A DNA stretch of 64,000 nt from JAQGMV01 sp963828715 (GTDB taxonomy: Bacteria > Pseudomonadota > Gammaproteobacteria > Burkholderiales > SG8-41), in the NCBI GenBank assembly GCA_963828715.1, contig CAWHFX010000012.1:102149-166148 (forward strand), read 5' to 3'. Shown here one piece after another: positions 9,079 to 16,150 of the stretch. Position numbers and translations under genes: made by a program. The first letter of the stretch is position 1. Each line of letters starts with the position of its first letter. The notes beneath the pieces are model-generated. The model did no database searches. It was given only the letters and a program-made list of their open reading frames with translations, and had not been told where the DNA came from.

Positions 9079-9819
9079 TCAAGCTTCTCGCCAGATGACC
9101 GCCGCCATGCGGCCGGTCTCTCCGTCGCGGCGGTAGGAAAAGAAGCGGGCGGAATCCGAATACGTGCACGGCGCGTCGCCGTAGATGTGCGTCACGCCGC
9201 ACGCCACGAGGGTGCGCCGCGCGAGCGCCGGCAAGTCCGCGCGCCACTTGCCGGGCCCGTCGGGATCGAATGCGTCGGCGGTCGCGGCATCCTGCGAGGT
9301 GAACGCGTCGTATACATCGCGGCCAACCTGGAAAGCGCTGCGTCCGATCCCCGGGCCGATGTATGCGATGAGCTCATCGCGCGTGTGCTGTCGCGCGACT
9401 TCGATGGTGCGGGCAATGACGCCGCCAGCAAGACCGCGCCAGCCGGCGTGAGCGGCCGCCACGACGGTGCCGCCACGATCCGTCAGCAGCACCGGGAAGC
9501 AATCGGCCACGAGAATCGCGCACACCGTGCCCGGGATGCATGCGACCCCGGCGTCGGCTTCGACGCGCTCTGTGATCGTATCCGCGAGCACCACGTGCGT
9601 GCCATGTACTTGCTTTAGCCAGCGCGGCTCGCCCGGCAGCACTTCGCGCAAACGCCTCCGGTTCTGCTCGGTCGCCCGGGGATCGTCGTCCGTTGCGAAT
9701 CCGAGATTCAAGCTCGCGTAGCGGCCCGTGCTCACGCCCCCGCCGCGCGTCGTGATGAATGCTTTCACGCGGCTGGGTGCCGGCCAGTCTGGCACGATAC
9801 AGTGTGCGACGATCGTCAT
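9079..9819 (-). CDS. pgeF: Laccase-domain purine nucleoside phosphorylase / peptidoglycan editing factor PgeF
   Basis: 246 residues from ATG 9817-9819. The open frame extends further upstream, but that part overlaps rluD and is not conserved-looking. The YfiH/LACC1 family motifs are clear: KQVHG, the Cys of LVADCFPVL, AHAGWRGLAGGV and IGPGIG. Family members phosphorolyse purine nucleosides or deaminate adenosine, and E. coli PgeF removes mis-incorporated serine from peptidoglycan precursors. The start overlaps the rluD stop (ATGA), which supports this start and the usual rluD-pgeF operon. Confidence 0.92.
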   Translation of the reverse strand: MTIVAHCIVPDWPAPSRVKAFITTRGGGVSTGRYASLNLGFATDDDPRATEQNRRRLREVLPGEPRWLKQVHGTHVVLADTITERVEADAGVACIPGTVCAILVADCFPVLLTDRGGTVVAAAHAGWRGLAGGVIARTIEVARQHTRDELIAYIGPGIGRSAFQVGRDVYDAFTSQDAATADAFDPDGPGKWRADLPALARRTLVACGVTHIYGDAPCTYSDSARFFSYRRDGETGRMAAVIWREA

Positions 9820-10757
9820 GAAAGTCGCTCGATCAGTGTATGCATGTCGGCCGGAACCGGCGCATGCCATTCCATGGGGAGACGGGTCGCCGGATGCATC
9901 AGCGCCAGCGTCTCGGCGTGCAAAGCCTGACGTCCGAAGGCGACGCCGCCACTCCGCCGCCCGTAAACAGGGTCGCCGACGAGCGGATGTCCGATCGAAG
10001 CGAGGTGGACACGAATCTGGTGCGTGCGGCCGGTTTCGAGGCGGCATGTGAGCAGCGTCGCGTCGGCATACCGCGCGCGTATGTCGAAATGCGTGATCGA
10101 AGGTTTGCCGCGGCTTACGACCGCCATGCGTGTGCGATGTCGCGGGTCGCGCCCGATGGGCGCCTCCACGGTATCCGCCCGCTCGACGCGGCCATGCACA
10201 AGCGCTGCGTACTCGCGACGAACCGTTCGTGCCTGCAGTTGGCGCACGAGATCGGTTTGCGTGGCGAGCGTCCGGGCGACGACAAGGAGCCCGCTCGTGT
10301 CCTTGTCGAGACGATGAACGATACCGGCACGGGGCAGGGCGGCAAGCGTCGGCGCATGCTGCAGGAGCGCGTTCAGTAAAGTGCCACTCCAGTTTCCGCT
10401 GCCAGGATGCACGACGAGTCCCGCGGGCTTGTTGATGACGAGCAGCGCGGCGTCCTCATAAACTACATCGAGCGGAATCGCTTCGGGTGCGGCCGGTAGA
10501 TCACGCGCATCGAGGGCGGGCACGACGCGCAACTCCTCGCCGCCCCACACCTTGTCCTTGGGCAGGGCTGGATGACCATCGACGCTCACTCGCTCGGTCC
10601 TGACCCATTCGGCGAGACGGCTGCGCGAATGCTCGGGAAGCAGCCGCGCAAGCGCCTGGTCCAGGCGCAGACCGGCGTATGCCTGGGGCACCCTGAACAG
10701 CAACGGAGCTCCCGGATGGGCTGAGCTATAATGCTGTTTTACGGGAGATTTTTGCAT
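9816..10757 (-). CDS. rluD: 23S rRNA pseudouridine synthase RluD
   Basis: 313 residues. An N-terminal S4 RNA-binding domain (RLDQALARLLPEHSRSRLAEWV, about 30-90) precedes the pseudouridine synthase core with the catalytic Asp in HRLDKDTSGLLVVA (about residue 150) and GRTHQIRVH near the C-terminus. It modifies uridines in helix 69 of 23S rRNA and helps ribosome assembly. Its ATG abuts the ATG of the divergent bamD in the hexamer CATATG, so its promoter must lie inside bamD coding sequence. The rluD/bamD divergent pair is common in proteobacteria. Confidence 0.95.
   Translation of the reverse strand: MQKSPVKQHYSSAHPGAPLLFRVPQAYAGLRLDQALARLLPEHSRSRLAEWVRTERVSVDGHPALPKDKVWGGEELRVVPALDARDLPAAPEAIPLDVVYEDAALLVINKPAGLVVHPGSGNWSGTLLNALLQHAPTLAALPRAGIVHRLDKDTSGLLVVARTLATQTDLVRQLQARTVRREYAALVHGRVERADTVEAPIGRDPRHRTRMAVVSRGKPSITHFDIRARYADATLLTCRLETGRTHQIRVHLASIGHPLVGDPVYGRRSGGVAFGRQALHAETLALMHPATRLPMEWHAPVPADMHTLIERLS
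10727..10732 (+). promoter_or_regulatory. Perfect -10 box, probable bamD promoter
   Basis: TATAAT lies 25 nt before the bamD ATG, inside the first codons of divergent rluD. The matching -35 is weak. A GGGAGA ribosome-binding site (10742-10747) follows. Confidence 0.5.
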
Positions 10758-11564
10758 ATGCGCGGTAGTTTAGCGGCAATCGTCGCACTGCTTCTCGGGT
10801 GGTCTCTGGCGTCCTGCGGGGTTCTCAAGGCAGACAACGACGAGACAAAGGGCTGGTCAGCCGCGAAGCTGTACGCGGAAGCAAAACAGAGCCTCAGCGA
10901 CAGGAACTACGAACAGGCGATCAAGTACTACCAGAAGCTCGAGGCGCGCTATCCGTATGGCCGCTTCGCACAGCAGGCTCAGATCGAGATCGCATACGCT
11001 CATTTCAAGGAAGGCGAACCGGCGCTTGCGGTCGCCGCCGCCGATCGTTTTATCAAGCTGCATCCGAATCATCCGAACGTCGACTACGTCTATTACCTGA
11101 AGGGTCTTGCCAACTTCAACGAAGACCTCGGCGTCATGGGCCTCGTCGGCGGCCAGGATATGACGGAGCGTGATCCGAAAGCGGCAGCCGAATCGTTCGA
11201 GGCGTTCAAGGAACTGGTCAATCGCTATCCGGACAGCAAGTACACGCCTGACGCGGTGCTGCGCATGAAGTATCTCGTCAACTCTCTTGCGGCACACGAG
11301 GTACACGTTGCGCGTTATTACTATCGCAGAGGTGCGCATGTCGCGGCCGCCAACCGTGTGCAGTACGCACTCAAGACCTATCCACAGGCGCCGGCGAACG
11401 AAGAAGGCCTCGTGATCCTCGTGAAGGCCTACGATGCGCTCGGCATGACGGATTTGAGGGACGACGCCGAGCGGGTGCTCAAGACCAACTTCCCGACCAC
11501 CAAGTACATGCGAGAGCTGGGCGACCGCTCGGACGTGCGCTGGTGGCAGATCTGGAACTGGTAG
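10758..11564 (+). CDS. bamD: Outer membrane assembly lipoprotein BamD
   Basis: 268 residues from ATG 10758. The signal peptide is MRGSLAAIVALLLGWSLASC with a lipobox ending LASC, so it is lipidated and sits on the inner face of the outer membrane as part of the BamA-E beta-barrel insertase. The body is five TPR-like helical repeats (AKLYAEAKQSLSDRNYEQAI, RYPYGRFAQQAQIEIAYAHF, DRFIKLHPNHPNVDYVYY). A longer frame starts at 10731 but would bypass the signal peptide and the GGGAGA ribosome-binding site, so I reject it. It is divergent from rluD and convergent with the Bug-family gene. Confidence 0.95.
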   Translation: MRGSLAAIVALLLGWSLASCGVLKADNDETKGWSAAKLYAEAKQSLSDRNYEQAIKYYQKLEARYPYGRFAQQAQIEIAYAHFKEGEPALAVAAADRFIKLHPNHPNVDYVYYLKGLANFNEDLGVMGLVGGQDMTERDPKAAAESFEAFKELVNRYPDSKYTPDAVLRMKYLVNSLAAHEVHVARYYYRRGAHVAAANRVQYALKTYPQAPANEEGLVILVKAYDALGMTDLRDDAERVLKTNFPTTKYMRELGDRSDVRWWQIWNW

Positions 11565-11602
11565 GGGGTGACGATCGCCTCCGGCGCGGGCTTGCCGTCG
11601 CT

Positions 11603-12565
11603 TCACTCCGCGCGCATGCTGCGCGCCTTGAGGACAGGGCCCCATTTCTCGAGCTCGTGCTTCAGGTGCGACGCAAACTCTTCGGGCGAGCTCGTCGCTA
11701 CCTCAAGTCCATCGCCCTGCAGTTTTTGTGCAATGTCGGGATTGGCCAGGGTCTTGCGGATTCTGTCGTTCAGGAGAGTCGTGATCGCAGCCGGCGTGCC
11801 CCTGGGCGCAAGGATGCCGTTCCAGGTCTCGAACTCGTAACCCGCGACACCTGCTTCCGCGATCGTCGGCACGTCCGGCAGCGCGGCTGACCGCCCGGCG
11901 CTCGTAATGCCGAGGGCGCGCAGTCGCTTGCTGCGAACGAGCTGGGTCGTCTGCACGATATTCGAAAACGCGATCTCCACTTCACCGCTCATCGTCGCAA
12001 CGAGCCCGGGACCTGCGCCCTTGTAGTGCACCGCGACGATGTTCACTTTGCCCAGATGGTTGAACAGCTCGCCCGCGATGTGTGGATTCGTCGCGATGCC
12101 CGCCGAAGCATAGTGCAGTGCGCCGGGTCTGGCTCGGGCGAGCTTCAGCAGATCGCCGACCGAACGGACGGGCAGCGACGGATGTATGGTCAGAACGGAA
12201 GGCGCGTTCGTCAGCAGCGAGATCGGCGCGAAGTCGCGTGTGACGTCGTAGGGCACGCGCTCATACAGGAAAGTATTCGTCACGAACGGCAGCGTGTGTA
12301 TGAGCAACGTGTAGCCGTCCGGGGTCGCCCGCGCCGCGAGCTCGGTTCCGATGTTGCCTGACGCGCCGCCGCGGTTGTCGAGTATCACCTGCTGGCCGAT
12401 GTTCTCGCTCAACCGCGGCCCGATGACGCGCGCGATCGTGTCGACACCGCCGCCGGGCGCGAACGGTACGATCATGCGCACCGGTTTCTCCGGGTAGTCG
12501 GCTGCGACGACCAGCGGCCACAGCATTGCGCCGGCAAGCAGCGCGCGCAGGAGCAAGTTTTCCAA
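11603..12565 (-). CDS. Bug-family (TctC-like) periplasmic solute-binding protein
   Basis: 320 residues from a TTG start at 12565. That start is chosen because a strong GAGGAGG ribosome-binding site lies 5 nt upstream and a signal peptide (LLLRALLAGAMLWPLVVA) follows at once, ending before DYPEKPVRMIVPFAPGG. Typical Bug motifs are VRMIVPFAPGGGVDTIAR, GQQVILDNRGGASGNIGTE and the C-terminal EWNGILAPRGTP-like segment. These proteins bind carboxylates for tripartite tricarboxylate transporters. No TctA or TctB membrane gene is nearby, so it is an orphan binding protein. It lies 76 bp after two MmgE/PrpD genes and probably binds their substrate (inference). Confidence 0.92.
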   Translation of the reverse strand: MENLLLRALLAGAMLWPLVVAADYPEKPVRMIVPFAPGGGVDTIARVIGPRLSENIGQQVILDNRGGASGNIGTELAARATPDGYTLLIHTLPFVTNTFLYERVPYDVTRDFAPISLLTNAPSVLTIHPSLPVRSVGDLLKLARARPGALHYASAGIATNPHIAGELFNHLGKVNIVAVHYKGAGPGLVATMSGEVEIAFSNIVQTTQLVRSKRLRALGITSAGRSAALPDVPTIAEAGVAGYEFETWNGILAPRGTPAAITTLLNDRIRKTLANPDIAQKLQGDGLEVATSSPEEFASHLKHELEKWGPVLKARSMRAE

Positions 12566-12641
12566 TCCATCCTCCTCGTACGGCGACGGCCGAAGCGCAC
12601 TCGTAATTCCTGGCCAGCGCGTCGGCGGCTCGCCGAGCGCA

Positions 12642-14081
12642 TCATGTTGCCGAAGCGTGGGGCCGCTCTTCCGACGGCTGCGCGTGGCCAAGAAGCTCGG
12701 CAAATCGCCTGATGCTCGGTTCGCTCTCGATCGCAGCCGCGCGCTGTGCGATTTCGTGCGCGACCCGCCGGTCGAGGATTCCGCGCGACTGCGCCATGAA
12801 TTTCGCGGTCACGTCTTCCCATGTCATCGGATTGTTGGGATCGCCCTTGGGATACAGCACTTCGCGCTGAAAGACGCCGCGACGCGTTTTCACTTCGACG
12901 GCAGCCGGGCGCGCGCCCTTCTTGAACAACGCAGTGAGCTCGGGCTTCGCTTCGAGCGAGCTCACCTTCATCAACCGCGCGATCTGCGGATGAGCGAGCC
13001 ATTCGGCAGTGAACTGCTCCGAGCTGCATTCGCCGGCGACGAGGCCGACGGCGACGCAGTAGTAGAAGCTGTGATCGGCTGTTTCCTTGCTCGTGGGCGC
13101 ATGCTTGTGCTCGTCCCAGCTCGGCTTCGTGACCGCTTCTTCGTGCGCGAGTATGCGGATGGACTCGATCTCCTGCGGTTCGAGCCGGTGTTCGCGTTTG
13201 AGCTCGATGGCCGCCTGCACCATCGCCGGCGTCATGCCTTCGACTGGATACGGCTTCAGCCCGATCTTCAATATGCGGAAGTCGCCGCGCTCGGGGACGA
13301 GCGGCGTGACGTCCACGCCTCCCGCAACGGCGGCGCCGAACCCATACGGTCCTTCGAGCAACGTGCTGCAGCCGGTGAAGCCCTGCCGCGCGAGGAGCGA
13401 ATACAGGATCGCGTGACTTGCCACGATGGGAGCGGACAGCGCTTTGTCCATTTCGATGTCGCCGTGCCGGATCTCCGAAAACGTGTTCGATCGCGCGCCC
13501 GACAGCGCCAGCGCATTCGCGATCTGCTGCGCGTCGAGTCCCAGCATGCGTCCGGCACCCGCGGCTCCGGCATAGGCGCATGCGGCCGTGTGATGCCAGC
13601 CCCGATGCCACAGATTGCGCGCGACCGGCAGGTCCGAGAAGCGCAGCTGCACCTCGTAGGCGGCGATCATTCCCATGAGGAAATCGCGCCCCGACCGGTC
13701 CATCCATTCCGCCGTGGCGAGCACGGTCGCGATCGCATCGCTCGGATGCGCGGTCCACGCCGGACCGAAATAAACATCGTTGTAGTCCTGGTAGCGGATC
13801 GCAACGCCATTTGCGAGCGCCGCAAACTGTGCATTCGCTTTCTCTCCGGTCCCGAGCACCGTCGCCTGTGCGCCGTCGTTATCGAGCTCGCACATCGCTT
13901 TACGCACGATCGTCGCGGGCTCGCTGTGGAGCCCGCCGAAACCGCACGCGAGGCTGTCGAGCAGGATACGCTTGGCGTAATCGGCAACGCGTGCGTCGAT
14001 ATCGTGCCAGCTCAGCGCCGCCACGTACTCGCCGATGCGCTGTACAACGGTTGCTTGCGAGTCGGACCGTTTCTGCATCAC
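12642..14081 (-). CDS. MmgE/PrpD-family protein (dehydratase/decarboxylase-like), copy 2
   Basis: 479 residues, usual length. The family includes 2-methylcitrate dehydratase, cis-aconitate decarboxylase and iminodisuccinate epimerase, acting on tri- and dicarboxylates. The all-helical N-terminal domain has AKRILLDSLACGFGGLHSEP and the family-typical AFALSGARSNTFSEIRHGD, plus GWHHTAACAYAGAAGAGRML. The C-terminal domain includes IKYPVEGM-like KPYPVEGMTPAMVQAAIELK and THEEAVTKPSW-like sequence. Starts are GTG 14081 or ATG 14078, overlapping the TGA of the paralogue upstream (GTGATG), so they are translationally coupled. The exact substrate cannot be read from sequence. Confidence 0.88.
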   Translation of the reverse strand: MMQKRSDSQATVVQRIGEYVAALSWHDIDARVADYAKRILLDSLACGFGGLHSEPATIVRKAMCELDNDGAQATVLGTGEKANAQFAALANGVAIRYQDYNDVYFGPAWTAHPSDAIATVLATAEWMDRSGRDFLMGMIAAYEVQLRFSDLPVARNLWHRGWHHTAACAYAGAAGAGRMLGLDAQQIANALALSGARSNTFSEIRHGDIEMDKALSAPIVASHAILYSLLARQGFTGCSTLLEGPYGFGAAVAGGVDVTPLVPERGDFRILKIGLKPYPVEGMTPAMVQAAIELKREHRLEPQEIESIRILAHEEAVTKPSWDEHKHAPTSKETADHSFYYCVAVGLVAGECSSEQFTAEWLAHPQIARLMKVSSLEAKPELTALFKKGARPAAVEVKTRRGVFQREVLYPKGDPNNPMTWEDVTAKFMAQSRGILDRRVAHEIAQRAAAIESEPSIRRFAELLGHAQPSEERPHASAT

Positions 14082-15448
14082 GCCGGCATCACCTCCCCGA
14101 CATCGGCGGATACGTCGGTCAGCGCGTCCATGACGCGCGCCAGGTTCGGCACCGCTTCGAGGGCGAGCAGGTCGCGCTCGACGCTTGAAATACGCTCCGC
14201 CGGCAGCCGGTAGCGAGCGCAGCTCCGATACTTGTTCAGATTGCGCTCTTGCTGCAGGCCGTAGATCGGATCGCCCGGCGCATGCTTCACGTTCCGGGTG
14301 AAGCGCTTGCCGTCGCGCGTGACAATGGTGATGTTGACGCTGCCGTCTTCAGGGTCGGGCACGTGGCGTACTTTCGCCATGATCGCTTTCAACTCGCGCT
14401 CCTGCGTGCGCGACGGCGTGTAATCGGGAATTTCGGACCAGCCTTCGAGTATGCCCAGAGCGAGATTGAACGGCATCGAGAATTTGCCCTGCAGCCCGGT
14501 GGCAGGATTCACGTGGAGGAGGGGAATGAGGCGCAGGTCGACTTCCACCGTTTCGATATCGTCGGGATGGATGCCGTGCTCCCTGACGAGCTCGATCGCA
14601 CCGGACGTCGCGCGATGCGTCGACCAGCATGCCGGATACCATTTGATGATCAACCCGCGGCTGAGCGCGTATTGCTTGCCGAGCCTGGCACAAACGAGCT
14701 CTTCGGTATAGTCGCCGGCCCCTTTGAACGCCCGGAGGAAGCCCTGTTCGCCGCCGAGCGCGTCCGGATCTGCGGTAAAGCCACGCTGCGCGAGGAGCGC
14801 GGCGAGAACACCGTTGCGGGCCGCTAGACCCGCGTGGAGGGGCTTGGTCATCGTCCCGAAGTTCTTCTGGATGCCGCAGGCCTCGGAGGCGGCAATGCCC
14901 AGCGCGCAGAGTGTCTGCTCGCGCGTGAGCTCGAGAAGGCGCGCCGCCGTACATGCCGCCGCGATGGCGCCGTACGGACCTGTCGGATGCCAGCCCAGGT
15001 GCCAGCTCTTCGTGTCGATCTTGCCCATGGTGGAGCGGTCAGCGAGGCAATTGCCGACTTCGTAACCGGCCACGTAAGCCTCGATCGCCTGTTTGCCCGT
15101 CGGCTCGACAAGATCCGCCAGCGCATAGATCACAGGCGCGAGCACCGCGGTCGGATGCCCGAAACCGCCGACGTCGTCGAAATCCAGTGCATGGGCAAGC
15201 GCACCGTTCGCCATCGCCGATTCGACGGCGTTCGCGCGCACGTCGAGGCCGATGACACGCGCCTGCGGCCGACCGCCGACGAAGCCGAGGTAATCACGAA
15301 CGATGGACCCGAGCCGAGTCGTCGCGCCGGCGATCGCGACACCGGTGCAGTCGAGCATGCCCCATTTCATCCACTCGACGGCATCGGCGGGGATGTCTTC
15401 GAACCGCAGCTGGAGAGTGAAGTCGGCGCATGCTGAAGTGATGGTCAT
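14078..15448 (-). CDS. MmgE/PrpD-family protein (dehydratase/decarboxylase-like), copy 1
   Basis: 456 residues from ATG 15448, which is preceded by GGGAG and fits the family N-terminus (MTITSACADFTLQLRFEDIP). The frame opens farther upstream at 15526 without support. Motifs include MKWGMLDCTGVAIAGATT, ALDFDDVGGFGHPTAVLAP and GWHPTGPYGAIAAACTAARLL. It is only distantly similar to its coupled neighbour, so the two may form a hetero-oligomer or act in sequence (inference). Together with the Bug protein they look like a small carboxylate uptake and catabolism unit. A regulator gene is not evident beside it. Confidence 0.88.
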   Translation of the reverse strand: MTITSACADFTLQLRFEDIPADAVEWMKWGMLDCTGVAIAGATTRLGSIVRDYLGFVGGRPQARVIGLDVRANAVESAMANGALAHALDFDDVGGFGHPTAVLAPVIYALADLVEPTGKQAIEAYVAGYEVGNCLADRSTMGKIDTKSWHLGWHPTGPYGAIAAACTAARLLELTREQTLCALGIAASEACGIQKNFGTMTKPLHAGLAARNGVLAALLAQRGFTADPDALGGEQGFLRAFKGAGDYTEELVCARLGKQYALSRGLIIKWYPACWSTHRATSGAIELVREHGIHPDDIETVEVDLRLIPLLHVNPATGLQGKFSMPFNLALGILEGWSEIPDYTPSRTQERELKAIMAKVRHVPDPEDGSVNITIVTRDGKRFTRNVKHAPGDPIYGLQQERNLNKYRSCARYRLPAERISSVERDLLALEAVPNLARVMDALTDVSADVGEVMPA

Positions 15449-15600
15449 GTCGGTCTCCCGGGTTCTGATTACGCAGCCTGACATCGTATGCACCCGCGCC
15501 TGCGAGCTCAACTCGGAACTTCGCATAGCAGATTGCGAAATTCGGATACTGGGCGCGCGCTGTCGTGGTGAGGCCCGAGCCGGAGGTGAGTTGTCACCCC

Positions 15601-15906
15601 CTATCGGCTGAGTCGTTTGACGACGGTCATGAATTCGTCGACCGCCTGTTCGCCGCGTCCGGCGCGCATGGCGGCCTGCACGCAGCCGTGTGCGTGATCT
15701 TCCAGTAGTTGCATCGCCACTGCATCGAGCGCCGAGCGGATCGCCGCGATCTGGGTGAGCACGTCGACGCAGTAGCGCTCCTCTTCGATCATGCCGGCAA
15801 CGCCGCGCACCTGACCGCTGATCCGATTGAGGCGTTTCAGCAGCGCGTCCTTGTGCGGCTGCCGCACACGCTGCGTGGCACCTGCCTCCTTACCGGACGA
15901 CTTCAT
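15601..15906 (-). CDS. csoR: CsoR-family copper-sensing repressor
   Basis: 101 residues, the right size for the all-helical CsoR/RcnR/FrmR family. The Cu(I) ligand pattern is intact: Cys in YCVDV, His 25 residues later and Cys 29 residues later (HAHGC), the spacing of CsoR rather than RcnR or FrmR. It is the last gene of copA-copZ-csoR and overlaps the end of copZ by 17 bp. Apo-CsoR binds GC-rich inverted repeats and releases them on Cu(I) binding. A matching palindrome lies in the copA promoter. Cu-CsoR instead of the CueR typical of proteobacteria is less usual. Confidence 0.9.
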   Translation of the reverse strand: MKSSGKEAGATQRVRQPHKDALLKRLNRISGQVRGVAGMIEEERYCVDVLTQIAAIRSALDAVAMQLLEDHAHGCVQAAMRAGRGEQAVDEFMTVVKRLSR

Positions 15907-16099
15907 AGCCTGCGTCTTCGATTGCCGAGTGCAGGCGCGCCGCGTCCACCTGACCTGGAACGTACTCGACGATCGCCTGGGCCGGCTCGAGCGTTACCTG
16001 CACGCGCTGCACGCCGTCGATGGCCTTCAGCACGCGTTCGACGTTCGCGACGCAGCCACTGCAGGTCATGCCTTCGATCGGTAGGGTGATGGATTCCAT
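15890..16099 (-). CDS. copZ: Heavy-metal-associated domain copper chaperone (CopZ-like)
   Basis: 69 residues forming a single HMA domain. The metal site is GMTCSGC (residues 10-16), followed by the ferredoxin-like fold ending in AIEDAGYEV. It should carry Cu(I) in the cytosol to the CopA ATPase, whose gene ends 51 bp upstream. The coding end overlaps the csoR start, so the three genes are one operon. Confidence 0.92.
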   Translation of the reverse strand: MESITLPIEGMTCSGCVANVERVLKAIDGVQRVQVTLEPAQAIVEYVPGQVDAARLHSAIEDAGYEVVR

Positions 16100-16150
16100 G
16101 CCGGATCTCCTGAAATTAACGGACGACGATTGCCGGACGACGCTTGCGAA

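Noticed and set aside
8137..9618. 493-residue plus-strand frame opposite the ZIP transporter and pgeF
   Set aside because: Both genes on the minus strand have complete signature motifs; the frame is a shadow.
9820..10047. N-terminal extension of pgeF
   Set aside because: Overlaps the end of rluD, is Arg/Pro-rich and precedes the family N-terminus MTIVAHCIVPDWPAP.
12657..14213. 518-residue plus-strand frame opposite the MmgE/PrpD gene
   Set aside because: Antisense to an evident enzyme gene; composition is typical of a shadow frame.
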